DNA of 64,000 bases from Candidatus Tumulicola sp. (GCA_036490475.1 DASXDT010000002.1:124001-188000); one strand, 5' to 3'; shown: positions 34,683 through 44,403, counted from the stretch's first letter. Numbers and translations: made by a program. Notes: generated by a model not told the origin, from the letters alone.

Positions 34683-35590
34683 AAATTTTTGTCACCGGGG
34701 CGGGTGGTTTTATCGGGCGCGCGACCGTACGCATCCTCGCGCGAAGCGGCCACGAAGTTACCGCGCACGTAGCCCCTACCGAGGGCGAAATGCCGGCGCC
34801 TTCCGAGGCCACGGCGTGCGTTCATTTCGCGATCGAGAATGCGGCCGAGTTCGCAAATCGAATGGCGGCATGCGAGGTCGTCGTCCATTTGGCTGGCCCG
34901 GCAGCTGTCGCCGCGTCGTTCGGGGATCCGGAGGAGTATATGAGATCGCATGCCGTTGGTACGTGTGCGGTGATCTCCGCGATGCGCAGAGCCGGCGTAC
35001 GGCGGCTCGTATATGTTTCTTCGGCCGAGATATACGGCCGCCGCGACGAGCCTCGAGTTCGGGAGGACATGACGCCAAGTCCGCGGTCGCCGTATGCAGC
35101 AGCGAAGGTGGGCGCCGAGGCGATCGTCGCTGCTGCTGCGCGAGGCGGACTGCTGCGTGCGGTCGTGCTCCGACCGTTTTCGGTCTACGGTCCGGGGCAG
35201 CGACACGCCTCGCTTCTCGCACGAATTATTGATCAGGCGCAGTCAGGCACCGATATCCAACTCCGCGATCTTACTCCGACGCGCGATTATTGCTTCGTCG
35301 ACGACGTTGCGAACGCGATACGGAGTGCTTGCCATCACGCGGCCAGCGAAATCGCGATTTTCAACGTCGGCACCGGAATTGGGACCAGCGTCGGACAACT
35401 GGCGGCGATCGCTACTGAAGTTATGGGTACCTCTGCTCCGGTTATCGAGCTTGGCGCCGATCGAGGGGCGAGCGAAATCTTCCGCCTAATCGCAGACCCA
35501 TCGCATGCACGTCTTGAGCTTGGATGGCAGGCGAGCGTTGACGTACGTACTGGGATCGCTAGAACGCTCGAGGCAGGCGCATTGGCATGA
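34679..35590 (+). CDS. NAD-dependent epimerase/dehydratase (first)
   Basis: A 303-residue extended SDR enzyme: NAD-binding MKIFVTGAGGFIGRATVRIL, catalytic SSAEIYG and YAAAK, then VLRPFSVYGPGQRHASLLAR and the TRDYCFVDDVANAI region. It would oxidise, epimerise or dehydrate a nucleotide-sugar or cyclitol. Overlaps both neighbours by four bases (ATGA). Exact reaction unknown. Confidence 0.85.
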   Translation: MKIFVTGAGGFIGRATVRILARSGHEVTAHVAPTEGEMPAPSEATACVHFAIENAAEFANRMAACEVVVHLAGPAAVAASFGDPEEYMRSHAVGTCAVISAMRRAGVRRLVYVSSAEIYGRRDEPRVREDMTPSPRSPYAAAKVGAEAIVAAAARGGLLRAVVLRPFSVYGPGQRHASLLARIIDQAQSGTDIQLRDLTPTRDYCFVDDVANAIRSACHHAASEIAIFNVGTGIGTSVGQLAAIATEVMGTSAPVIELGADRGASEIFRLIADPSHARLELGWQASVDVRTGIARTLEAGALA

Positions 35591-36666
35591 CACAGACGTT
35601 GCTCGTCACGGGTGCGCAAGGATTCGTAGGACGATGGTTCATCGCAGAGGCGTTGCGCCGATGGCCGACATATCGAATCGTCGGCATAGGGCGCTCGGCG
35701 CGGCGTCCAACGGCCTTTACGCATGAGATTACGCTCGGGACGCATCGCGTCACAGCACCTCTTCCATCGGCGCTGAGTGGCGATTCCGATCGCTTTACCT
35801 ATTGCATCGCCGATATTCGGAAGATCGAAACGCTGATACCTATTCTGCGAGAAACCTGCCCCACATACGTTGTTCACCTCGCCTCCGCGCTCCGCGACGA
35901 TCCGCCACATATGCTGTTCCCCATCAACGTTGAAGGAACGATCTCGCTCCTGACTGCGATTGGGCAGGCTGACGTGACCCCACAGGCGATTGTCATCGGA
36001 TCGAGCGGTTCAGTTTACGGTTCTGCGGCATCATTGCCGATCGGTGAAACCGATTGCTGCGCCCCGAACGATCTGTACGCAATCAGTAAGTACTGCGCTG
36101 AAATGGCGGCGACGTTGTTCGCTAGACAAACTGGACTGCCGATCATCTTGGCCCGGCTATTCAACATTGTGGGGCCCGGTCTCGATGAACGGCACGCCTG
36201 CGCGCGTTTCGCATCGCAATTCGCCGCAATCTCTGCCGGATTGGCTGAGCGATGCATTGCGATTGGCGATCTTTCAAACACGCGCGATTTTATCGATGTT
36301 CGCGACGTCGCGATAGCGATCGCGATCCTTTTGGAGCGCGGCGTGTCCGGTAGTACTTACAACGTAGCGAGTGGAAGGGAAACTGCGATGCAAACCATCT
36401 TTAGGACGCTTGAGGAACAAGCAAACCTCGAGGGAGAGGTTAGGATCAAGCAAAGCTATAGACGTTTCAGCGATTGCCCGCGAGCATATGCCGACATCAG
36501 CCGGCTGCTCGCCCTGGACTTTTACCCACGATGGACCCTCACGGAATCCTTACGTTCGCTCTATGCCTATTACGTCGGTTCGATTGCCGAGGTCGCCGGT
36601 CAAACGGTAGCTACAACCCCGGCGACAAGCGCCGCCGCCGTCGACGGGTGCCCCACCCATGGGTGA
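35587..36666 (+). CDS. NAD-dependent epimerase/dehydratase (second)
   Basis: A 359-residue extended SDR enzyme: LLVTGAQGFVGRWFIAEALR, IGSSGSVYGSAASLP, YAISKYCAEMAATLFAR (Tyr/Lys pair), ILARLFNIVGPGLDER and SNTRDFIDVRDVAIAIAILL. It resembles GDP-mannose dehydratase/reductase-type enzymes more than the first. The C-terminal 22 residues are low-complexity and overlap the convergent GH4-like gene by 67 bases. Last gene of the operon. Confidence 0.85.
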   Translation: MTQTLLVTGAQGFVGRWFIAEALRRWPTYRIVGIGRSARRPTAFTHEITLGTHRVTAPLPSALSGDSDRFTYCIADIRKIETLIPILRETCPTYVVHLASALRDDPPHMLFPINVEGTISLLTAIGQADVTPQAIVIGSSGSVYGSAASLPIGETDCCAPNDLYAISKYCAEMAATLFARQTGLPIILARLFNIVGPGLDERHACARFASQFAAISAGLAERCIAIGDLSNTRDFIDVRDVAIAIAILLERGVSGSTYNVASGRETAMQTIFRTLEEQANLEGEVRIKQSYRRFSDCPRAYADISRLLALDFYPRWTLTESLRSLYAYYVGSIAEVAGQTVATTPATSAAAVDGCPTHG

Positions 36667-37847
36667 GCCGAGAGGGTGTTAGCGAGTCGATGGACGTCTC
36701 GAGTTCCGACGACATTTGCTGCGACGGTCTCATATGTTATGAACGCTTGGAGCGTTTCGGCGATGGCTTTAGGAACGCGCGTTGGCGACGGTGTCGCGTA
36801 AAATTGTCCGTCGTGCATGCGATGGGGGATTTCCAAGACGGCGTTTGCGTCGATGTTTGGTAGGTAATGAGCGTTGCGGCTTGTGAGGAAGAACGTCGCG
36901 CTGGAGGCGCCCAAACGGTTGGCGTCAATCCATGGTGCGACAGCGTGCTGGTACCATGGCGCGTGCCGTAGAGCGAGCGCGCGACGCACTGCCTCGCGAT
37001 TTCCAGCGGAATACGCCTGCAGAGCAGCTACAGCCATTGAGGCGACGGTACGCCCACGCGGAGGCGAAGCACGCTGTTCTTCAAGAACGTCGGCGCGCGT
37101 TTCGTGTAGGCGTACATACGGTAATGGCACGGCCGACAAGCGGCGAATAAGCGAGGCGGTCGGAAAAACGTTTTCGGTGCGCGTTGTCGCATAGACATCC
37201 AACATGTCACTGCCGTCCAGTGCCTGAAGGCGCGTGAACCAACCAAGGTGGTTCACGCCGACGTAATCATACCGAAGGTGCGGTTCGTTTACGGCTTCGG
37301 AGATCTGCCGCAATACGACGGCCGGCAATTCGCAGAGCCCGGCGACTTTCAAGTTGGGGTACGTATCTTGCGCGCACCGCGCAAGTATTCCCAAAGGCGC
37401 CGTGAGGAGCCCGATCCTCGAAAGGGGACATCGGACTGCGATTTTTGCCAAGATCTCGCGCAATATGGGCCAGGTGCGCCAAGCGGCGGCGAGTCCTCCA
37501 GGACCAAGCCCTTCATCGCCCGGCACTCCAGCGGTTAACGGGAACGACTCATCATGGATTCGCGCCGCGAATCCGCCAACACGAATCTGGATGACTACGA
37601 GCGCAGCACCTTCCAGCGCAGCGTCGAGATCCGTCGTCGTCTCAATTGCGCCGCCAAGAGACGGCGCAAGCAGCACAGCAGCTCGCCGAACCGCCTGGAG
37701 ACGATCGGTGTTGCGGCCGAACAAGACGAACCGTACGCCGGAATCAGCACCGAACCGCGAGTCGATGAGGAGATTGGGAGTACTCGGCGCACTGCCGCCA
37801 ATGATGACCACTCTGGTCCGATCGCGAACGCCGTCGCTTCCCGTCAT
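36600..37847 (-). CDS. GH4-like NAD-dependent glycosidase
   Basis: A 415-residue enzyme of the glycoside hydrolase 4 type, which uses NAD and Mn to open glycosidic bonds by oxidation-elimination. VVIIGGSAPSTPNLLID binds NAD; VVIQIRVGGFAARIHDES, GLGPGGLAAAWRTWPIL, AGLCELPAVV (metal Cys) and GVNHLGWF (metal His) follow in order. The usual TNPSGI motif is TAPLGI, so the Asn is Ala. It converges with the cyclitol operon and may remodel or release its product; that is inference. Substrate unknown. Confidence 0.8.
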   Translation of the reverse strand: MTGSDGVRDRTRVVIIGGSAPSTPNLLIDSRFGADSGVRFVLFGRNTDRLQAVRRAAVLLAPSLGGAIETTTDLDAALEGAALVVIQIRVGGFAARIHDESFPLTAGVPGDEGLGPGGLAAAWRTWPILREILAKIAVRCPLSRIGLLTAPLGILARCAQDTYPNLKVAGLCELPAVVLRQISEAVNEPHLRYDYVGVNHLGWFTRLQALDGSDMLDVYATTRTENVFPTASLIRRLSAVPLPYVRLHETRADVLEEQRASPPRGRTVASMAVAALQAYSAGNREAVRRALALRHAPWYQHAVAPWIDANRLGASSATFFLTSRNAHYLPNIDANAVLEIPHRMHDGQFYATPSPTRVPKAIAETLQAFITYETVAANVVGTRDVHRLANTLSAHPWVGHPSTAAALVAGVVATV

Positions 37848-38186
37848 TTCTTACGAGTCAGGCGCAGCGAGGCAGCTTCCCTTTTTCGGCCCGGTGCGGG
37901 TACGCGCTGCTCGGCCGTAGCTCTGCATTCCAACGCTGTAGCGCTTCAACAGCGTGAATGTAGGTGTTAGCCGTTCTTGAAATTGTGGAATGCCCTAACG
38001 CCGTAGATATTTGTTGCGTTTTCTCCGACTATCAAACGCGACAACCGCGTTTCGTAATGAAGGTCGACAGGGAGTGGAAAGGTTTTTCATAATTTCTGCG
38101 CAACCGACTTAGAGTGCGTGGATGACGCCGTCCTAGCATCGCCTGGTTGTCTTGCCGGCATTGTATTTTCGACTTGGAGTTTAAAG
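37848..38186. other. Intergenic stretch
   Basis: Between divergent GH4-like and TIGR03803-type genes. Contains a 7-bp inverted repeat (ACGCTGT/ACAGCGT near 37933-37955). Promoters of both genes probably lie here; no gene seen. Confidence 0.45.
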
Positions 38187-39461
38187 ATGCGCTCAACGCT
38201 CATGATAATCGTAGGCTGCGGCTCACTATTGGTTGGCTGTGGTAACCCTGGTCCAAATATGAGCACAGGAAGCGTTGCTGTTGCGCAACGATCAGCTATG
38301 GACGGTGCACAACGCAGCCAACCGATGTACAAATTACTCTACGCTTTTCCTAACCATACGGTCGGCTATCTGCCATACGGTTCGCTGATTGGGTTGCGCG
38401 GCTCCTTATACGGGACGACGTCAGACGGCGGATCGGAGTGCGGAAAGCTCGGTTGCGGAACGGTGTTTTCTTTATCACTCAAGCCGTCCGTCAAGGAGAC
38501 GGTACTTCACTCTTTCGCAAACAGCCCAGACGGATGGACACCGTATTCGGGCGTCACGGCTCTGGGCGACACGATTTACGGGACTACCGTCAGAGGGGGG
38601 GACTACAATGGAGTCGTTTACAGCGTCGATCTGAAGTCCGGCCAAGAAACGGTACTACATCCGTTTCAAAGATCCCGTGATGGCCGTGGTCCGATCGGTG
38701 GCATGGCGGCAATCGGTAAGACCCTCTATGGAACGACGGGCGCAGGTTATGCCATACATGGAGCGGTGTTTTCTATAGACACCAGCGGTCATGAAGCTAT
38801 AGTTTATCGTTTCAGAGGAAGACCGGACGGCGCAGTTCCGAACGGCGACCTCCTTGCAATCGGCAACGTGTTGTATGGAACAACCCGATTCGGCGGTTCT
38901 AACCCTGGAAAAATTTGCACGCAAAGCTCTAACAACATGGAGATCGGCTGCGGAACAGTCTTTTCGATTAGGCTGGGACCGTCAGGACCTCAGGAAAGAG
39001 TTTTATATAGGTTCCAAGCGGGCGCAAATGACGGAACAAACCCGCAGGGCGGACTGATCTCCGTGAACGGCCTCCTCTATGGAGTCACTCCGGGCGGGGG
39101 CGATAGCCGCTGCGGGAACGTGTTTTCTCTCAACCCCTCTACGGGACAAGAGATCGTGTTGTACAAATTTCAGGGTGGAAACGACGCTTGCGGTCCCGTT
39201 GGTAATCTTGCGCACTTTAACGGAGTGTTGTACGGCGCATCGCCGTTCGGTGGTCTTTATTTTTATGGCACCGTTTTTGCGTTGAAGCTCGACGGCTCTG
39301 GAGAGACTATCGTGCACAGCTTTTCGGCTGGCCGAAAGGACGGCGGTATCCCGGAGGCCGGCGTCGTGCTATCGAACGGGATTCTCTACGGCACAACCGG
39401 CTTCGGCGGCAATGGAACCTGCCTGAATGGCTGTGGCACGATCTACTCCGTCACCCCCTGA
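38187..39461 (+). CDS. Lipoprotein with TIGR03803-type repeats
   Basis: A 424-residue lipoprotein (MRSTLMIIVGCGSLLVGCGN) preceded by TTGGAG. The mature protein is built of about eight repeats of the form LYGTTxxGG...GTVFSL...ETVLHSF...DG, e.g. RGSLYGTTSDGG, NVLYGTTRFGG and NGILYGTTGFGG, matching the Gloeo/Verruco repeat TIGR03803. Likely a beta-propeller at the cell surface; function not known. A remnant of the same repeat occurs at 40955. Confidence 0.87.
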   Translation: MRSTLMIIVGCGSLLVGCGNPGPNMSTGSVAVAQRSAMDGAQRSQPMYKLLYAFPNHTVGYLPYGSLIGLRGSLYGTTSDGGSECGKLGCGTVFSLSLKPSVKETVLHSFANSPDGWTPYSGVTALGDTIYGTTVRGGDYNGVVYSVDLKSGQETVLHPFQRSRDGRGPIGGMAAIGKTLYGTTGAGYAIHGAVFSIDTSGHEAIVYRFRGRPDGAVPNGDLLAIGNVLYGTTRFGGSNPGKICTQSSNNMEIGCGTVFSIRLGPSGPQERVLYRFQAGANDGTNPQGGLISVNGLLYGVTPGGGDSRCGNVFSLNPSTGQEIVLYKFQGGNDACGPVGNLAHFNGVLYGASPFGGLYFYGTVFALKLDGSGETIVHSFSAGRKDGGIPEAGVVLSNGILYGTTGFGGNGTCLNGCGTIYSVTP

Positions 39462-39578
39462 GTCTACCCCCAATTCGGCGCTGACGTTCCCGCGGTACTC
39501 GATGCGGCCGGACTATACCTCGAGATCGCCGGTACGCGGGTACATCACGAAACAGACGAAACGGTAGATATTACAAAC

Positions 39579-40766
39579 ATGAAACGCGCTTCGTTCCTTA
39601 CGTCTGGACTTACGCTCGGGCTGGCGCCTGTATCTTCACTCGCACAAACCGCCAGTCCGGCGGCGAGTGCGAGCCCCGCTCCTCAGCCAAAACTGCGTCT
39701 TTATTCAGCCGATGACGTAAAGCGTGTGATCGCCGCGAACCGGAAGATCGTCTCGCCGTCGGGCGTGGAAGAACTGTTAGAGATCGACGTAAACGGCTGT
39801 GCGCAGTGGCTTTCAATCCGCGGACGAGACCGTCACAACCCAGTACTACTCTATCTCCACGGCGGTCCAGGCTCGCCGACGATGCTGGAAGCCTGGACGT
39901 TCCAAAGCCCGTGGGAAGACTACTTCACCGTCGTGCAGTGGGACCAACGGGGCGCGGGAAAAACGTATGCTTCGAACGACCCCGCGTCGATCTCTCCAAC
40001 GATGACGGGGCAGCAGATGATTGCGGACACAGAGTACGTCGTTCGCTATTTGCTGGAGCGCCTCGGGAAAAAGAAACTGCTCGCGTTAGGGCATTCCTGG
40101 GGCTCGTATCTCGGCCTCGAGCTGGTCCGCCGCCACCCCGAGTTATTGCATGCGTATATTGGAACCGGTCAGATGATCAATTCGCAGCGCAGCGAGAAAG
40201 ACGGGTACGATTTTGCGCTGCGCGAGTCAGCGCGCCACGACAACGGACCGGCGGTCGCGGCATTAGAGAAACTCGCTCCGTATCCGGGGCCAATCGGTAG
40301 CCTAACGGTGGATCGCATTAGTGCACAGCGTCAATGGGTAGTGTACTACGGCGGCCTCACGGGCGGCCGTTCGAGCTTCGACTACGACGCCGATGCATGG
40401 CGCTTCTCTCCGGAGTACACCGCCCGAGACATCGCGCTAACCGACGAAGGCGGCTTGTTTTCGCTCAACCATCTCGTTGGTGAGATCGAGCGGACGAATT
40501 TTGACACGCTCGTAGGCGTCGGCTGTCCCATCTTCATCTTTCAGGGGCGGCACGACTACGAGACATCTTACGCCGTCGCACGTCAATGGTTCGAGCAAGT
40601 ACGCTCGCCAAGTAAGAAATTCGTCACTTTCGAAAATTCTTCGCACATGGCGCCGCTGGAACAGCCAGGTCAATATTTGCAATATTTAGTAGAGCTCGCA
40701 CGGCCGCTGGCCGTGTCCGACGGAGATCGACCATTACACGGGTCGGCCGTGCTTTCGGCTGATTAG
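39579..40766 (+). CDS. Secreted alpha/beta hydrolase, proline iminopeptidase-like
   Basis: A 395-residue hydrolase with an N-terminal signal (MKRASFLTSGLTLGLAPVSS). The S33-type features are HGGPGSP (oxyanion hole), WDQRGAGKT, the nucleophile elbow GHSWGSYLG, the acid region FQGRHDYET, and the catalytic His in NSSHMAP. It cleaves a small peptide, ester or amide outside the cytoplasm; substrate unknown. Start chosen at the ATG giving the signal peptide. Confidence 0.85.
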   Translation: MKRASFLTSGLTLGLAPVSSLAQTASPAASASPAPQPKLRLYSADDVKRVIAANRKIVSPSGVEELLEIDVNGCAQWLSIRGRDRHNPVLLYLHGGPGSPTMLEAWTFQSPWEDYFTVVQWDQRGAGKTYASNDPASISPTMTGQQMIADTEYVVRYLLERLGKKKLLALGHSWGSYLGLELVRRHPELLHAYIGTGQMINSQRSEKDGYDFALRESARHDNGPAVAALEKLAPYPGPIGSLTVDRISAQRQWVVYYGGLTGGRSSFDYDADAWRFSPEYTARDIALTDEGGLFSLNHLVGEIERTNFDTLVGVGCPIFIFQGRHDYETSYAVARQWFEQVRSPSKKFVTFENSSHMAPLEQPGQYLQYLVELARPLAVSDGDRPLHGSAVLSAD

Positions 40767-40954
40767 CTACAGCGGCGGGATACGCCAAGCGGTCATCGCA
40801 TGTAGTTGCGAAACCGAGTCCCCCGGCGAGTTAGCGCTCAGAACGAAACGGTAGCGTTGAGCGCTTCTAAGGTGGTTGCCGTCAAGGGGTGGCTTGGCCC
40901 GAGTGCCTTCTCTCGAATTTGCAGCTCAAAGCCCGACGGCCCGTCCGCCCTAGG

Positions 40955-41043
40955 CGCACGCTCTACGGAAATACATTTGACGGTGGCAGCCCTGGGAAGC
41001 AGCGCGGCAGCGGTACGGTCTACGCGTTCCATCCGTCGAAGCT
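40955..41043 (+). pseudogene. Remnant of a TIGR03803-type repeat protein
   Basis: In one frame the sequence encodes LYGNTFDGGSPGKQRGSGTV, then YAFHP, a single clear copy of the repeat found in the lipoprotein at 38187. There is no signal, no start and no further repeat, so this is a gene fragment overlapping the 3' end of the reverse-strand gene. Confidence 0.5.
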
Positions 41044-41073
41044 TTGTTGTATTGCGCTCTCGGCTTGCGCCGA

Positions 41074-41490
41074 TTACCGCCAGCGGTCTCCGATCGCGGT
41101 GACGTACTGCTTCCAGACGTAACCCCAAGGAAGCACGAGCGGCACGACCACGACGCCGAGGGATATCCCTAAAAAGTTGTCCGCAAGGTCGGCATCGACG
41201 GAGTGTGCGAGGTACGCCGGCAGGTACGCTGCAAGTACCCAGATGAGCTTCCATAAGAACTCGAAGATCATCAGCGGCAACATGCGTACCGGATAACGAA
41301 TGCCCAGCAGCGCGAGCAGAGTCAGCGCTCCGAAGAAGCTCATGCCGACGCCGTGCCAAAAATCCCAGGGATGCGTATGGTGCAGGATTGCTGGCCAGGT
41401 CTTCAACCCTTGCGCGATGCCTATTAATGCGTAGGCCGCTCGCAGTAGATAAAGCCGGTACAGCGGCAGCTCCAGCCGTGCAACGATCAT
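41074..41490 (-). CDS. Small four-TM membrane protein
   Basis: A 138-residue protein with four hydrophobic helices (about 10-25, 50-65, 70-90, 105-125). Begins MIVARLELPLYRLYLLRAAY. No conserved motif recognised. Divergent from the large lipoprotein at 41650. Confidence 0.65.
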   Translation of the reverse strand: MIVARLELPLYRLYLLRAAYALIGIAQGLKTWPAILHHTHPWDFWHGVGMSFFGALTLLALLGIRYPVRMLPLMIFEFLWKLIWVLAAYLPAYLAHSVDADLADNFLGISLGVVVVPLVLPWGYVWKQYVTAIGDRWR

Positions 41491-41649
41491 ATGAACGTTT
41501 TCGAGCCGCGGCGCGCGGTTCCGGCTATTCCTCTTCGTTTAAATATTAGGCCCCGACGTGTCAAAACCGGATTGGAGCTTCAACGTCCGTCTTATTAACT
41601 AGGACCGTGTTGAACTGCGACGAAAGCGGCATCGACGGAGGACGTTGCT

Positions 41650-44403
41650 ATGAAAATTCGCCCGGAGTTACCACTGCGCTCATTTGCTGTTTGCGCAACT
41701 CTGGCTATGCTCGCGGGCTGCGGGGGATCACAAACGAATTCCATCGTGCCGAATGCGGGGCTTGCGCGACCTAGCAGCGAGTCATCGCCGAACGCGGCGG
41801 CGGCAAGAACGCAGGACCTCCTGTATGTCTCGCATCACGACGATGGCAGCGTCGACATCTACTCGTATCCGGACGGCATCTATCGCGGGCAGCTCAAGGG
41901 CGTACGGGCCTCCGGCTTATGCTCGGACAACGACGGCAACGTCTTCATCCCCGCCGGAACTTCCGTACTCGAATATGCACACGGCGAATCGCGGCCGATC
42001 GCGGTCTTGCGTGGCTCTCTGGGAGGCGCCGTCCAATCCTGCGCGGTCGACCCGACGACTGGGAACCTTGCCGTTTCCGGCGGCGACAACTCCAGGTCGG
42101 GTGTTGCAGTATATTCCCACGCGCAAGGCATTCCGAAAGTCTACAGCCTTCGCAGCCCTAACGGCGCCTATCTCTCCAGCGCGTACGACGATCAGGGCGA
42201 TCTCTTCGTGGAGAGCGCTGCACGCGACGCAGTGAATGTCGTCGCTCTTCCCAAGGACGCCGAGCGCTTCACAAGCGTCGCGTGGACCGGAACGCAGCCG
42301 GCGGGTCTGGGCTCAGTTCAATGGGACGGCAAACATCTTGCATTTGTAGGCTCCGTCATGGGCTCGACGACGGTGTTCCGTTATAGCGTCCAGGAAGCTC
42401 GCGCTACGTTTGCCGACAAAGCTCTTCTTAAAGGACCAGACAGCGCCATCCAGTCTTGGATTCAAGGTGGCAGTATTGTGGTGCCAGGTTCGGCCGGCGT
42501 GAAAATCTACGATTACCCGGGCGGCGGCGTTCCGTCAGCGATCATCAAGGATGAGCGCGGCCTAGAAGCTGCCACGGTCAGCGTCGCTTTAAAAGCTGGT
42601 ATCGACGTAACCACGTACCACTACGACAATCTTCGTACCGGTTGGGACAACGCCGAATCTCACTTGAAGTACAAAAACGTTGGCGGCGGATCGTTCGGCC
42701 TGCTGCAAAGCGTGGCGCTCGACGATCAAGTCGATGCGCAACCGTTAGTCGTTCGTAACCAAAAGGCGGCCAACGGCAAGTCTAAAGGTAAGCACGATAC
42801 CGTATATGTAGCGACCGAAAGCAATACAGTCTACGCCATCGACGCAACGACCGGAGCAGTTCTGTATTCTACGAACTTAGGAACTCCGGTGCAAACGCCA
42901 CTGGGTTGCAACAACAACGGACCAAACGTTGGAATCGACTCAACGCCGGTTATCGACCTTGCCGCCAACGCGATGTACGTCATAGCTTATACGAAGGTGG
43001 GATCCGCGCCGACCTATACGATTCACGAACTCGACTTATCGAACCTCACCGACATCGTGCCCCCCGTCGTAATTGCCGCCACCCACAAACTGAGCGACGG
43101 TAGCACGTACTCTTTCAACGCGACGTACGAACGGCAGCGACCCGCGCTGCTCGAATCCAACGGCAACATCTATGCCGGCTTCGGCAGTTTCTGTGACTTT
43201 GGCGCAAGTATTTCGCGCGGTTGGCTCCTCGGTTGGCAGGCTGGATCGCTCACGCCGCTCGCAGCGAATCGACTGAACGACTCCCTAGCTGGCCCCAACT
43301 TTCTACTATCGGCGATTTGGATGTCGGGATACGGCATGGCCGCGGATCCGACGGGAAACATCTACTTCGTAACCGGCAATTCGCAATCTGGGACATATGA
43401 TGGCGCGAACGACGTTCAGGAGAGCGTCGTCAAAGTGAGCTCCGATCTGACGCAACTACTGAGCATTTTTACGCCGTCGGACGTCAATCGGCTCGACCAG
43501 GACGATACCGATTTTGGAGCCGGCGGTGTGCTTTTGTTGCCCACGCAAAACACATCGGCAACGCCGCTCGCCGCCGCAGCCGGTAAAGCGGGAACGATGT
43601 TTGTGATGAATCAGAACAGCTTGGGCGGATTCAGTACAAATTACAATAACGTTCTGGCACAGCAATCCGTCGGTGGATGCTGGTGCGGTTTCTCGTACTT
43701 CGGCGCGGGCAGCGACTCGCTGCCTCGCATCGTTGCAAGCGGCGGCAACGCCGTGACGGTCTGGAAAGTCAAAGGGTCGCAATCGGTAAAGCTGAGTGCT
43801 GCGGGAAGTTCGTCTGGCCTACCCAACGGGCAGGATCCCGGTTTCTTCACGGCCGTTTCTTCGAATGGAAGCCATTCGGGCGCGATCATCTGGGCCGTTA
43901 CAAGGCCGACTCAAGTTCCCGGTTCCCTCGACCTCTTTGCGTTTAAGTCCGAACCTCAGGGCGGCCAGTTGCAAACACTCTACCAAGGAACCGCCGGGTA
44001 TTGGGATTCCACGGGCGGTAACGCAAACATCGCCCCCGTCGTTGCCAACGGCAAAGTGTATGTCGCGAGCTACGAGCAGCTCGACATATTCGGAGTGGGC
44101 GGTAATAAAGGCACGCCGAAACGGCCACCAGGCCTCGGATCTCACAGAGCGATATCGGTACCGAACCAAATCACGGGAATGTTGCTTGAAGTCGGCGCTT
44201 CATTCTTGACGCTGCAATCGCGTACCGGTTCGTTCATCAAGGTCGACTACACGCCCGCGGTTCGACGCGAGCGAAGTGTCGATTTAGTTTCGGGACATCC
44301 GTTCACCGTCCGAGGGAAATTCGATGCTGCCGGCGTTCTGCATGCTATCGCAATCCTACGCGCAAAGCCCTCGGAGGCTACGTGGCCTTCGGACAAGCGT
44401 TAA
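41650..44403 (+). CDS. Large lipoprotein with PQQ-dehydrogenase-like propeller
   Basis: A 917-residue lipoprotein (GGAGG before the ATG; MKIRPELPLRSFAVCATLAM, then LAGC). Residues 55-320 form a first propeller with short NHL-like strands. Residues about 345-790 resemble a PQQ-type propeller: YHYDNLRTGWDNAESHLKY, DTVYVATESNTVYAIDATTG and VGIDSTPVIDLAANAMYVI. A short C-terminal domain follows. A CWC pair occurs at GGCWCGF. It converges on the pqq operon with 10 bases between, so PQQ binding is possible, but I do not see the full catalytic set and enzymatic activity is not shown. Confidence 0.8.
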   Translation: MKIRPELPLRSFAVCATLAMLAGCGGSQTNSIVPNAGLARPSSESSPNAAAARTQDLLYVSHHDDGSVDIYSYPDGIYRGQLKGVRASGLCSDNDGNVFIPAGTSVLEYAHGESRPIAVLRGSLGGAVQSCAVDPTTGNLAVSGGDNSRSGVAVYSHAQGIPKVYSLRSPNGAYLSSAYDDQGDLFVESAARDAVNVVALPKDAERFTSVAWTGTQPAGLGSVQWDGKHLAFVGSVMGSTTVFRYSVQEARATFADKALLKGPDSAIQSWIQGGSIVVPGSAGVKIYDYPGGGVPSAIIKDERGLEAATVSVALKAGIDVTTYHYDNLRTGWDNAESHLKYKNVGGGSFGLLQSVALDDQVDAQPLVVRNQKAANGKSKGKHDTVYVATESNTVYAIDATTGAVLYSTNLGTPVQTPLGCNNNGPNVGIDSTPVIDLAANAMYVIAYTKVGSAPTYTIHELDLSNLTDIVPPVVIAATHKLSDGSTYSFNATYERQRPALLESNGNIYAGFGSFCDFGASISRGWLLGWQAGSLTPLAANRLNDSLAGPNFLLSAIWMSGYGMAADPTGNIYFVTGNSQSGTYDGANDVQESVVKVSSDLTQLLSIFTPSDVNRLDQDDTDFGAGGVLLLPTQNTSATPLAAAAGKAGTMFVMNQNSLGGFSTNYNNVLAQQSVGGCWCGFSYFGAGSDSLPRIVASGGNAVTVWKVKGSQSVKLSAAGSSSGLPNGQDPGFFTAVSSNGSHSGAIIWAVTRPTQVPGSLDLFAFKSEPQGGQLQTLYQGTAGYWDSTGGNANIAPVVANGKVYVASYEQLDIFGVGGNKGTPKRPPGLGSHRAISVPNQITGMLLEVGASFLTLQSRTGSFIKVDYTPAVRRERSVDLVSGHPFTVRGKFDAAGVLHAIAILRAKPSEATWPSDKR

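Noticed and set aside
34232-35206. 324-codon minus-strand ORF across the glycosyltransferase and epimerase genes
   Set aside because: Antisense to two clear genes; Arg/Ser-rich composition.
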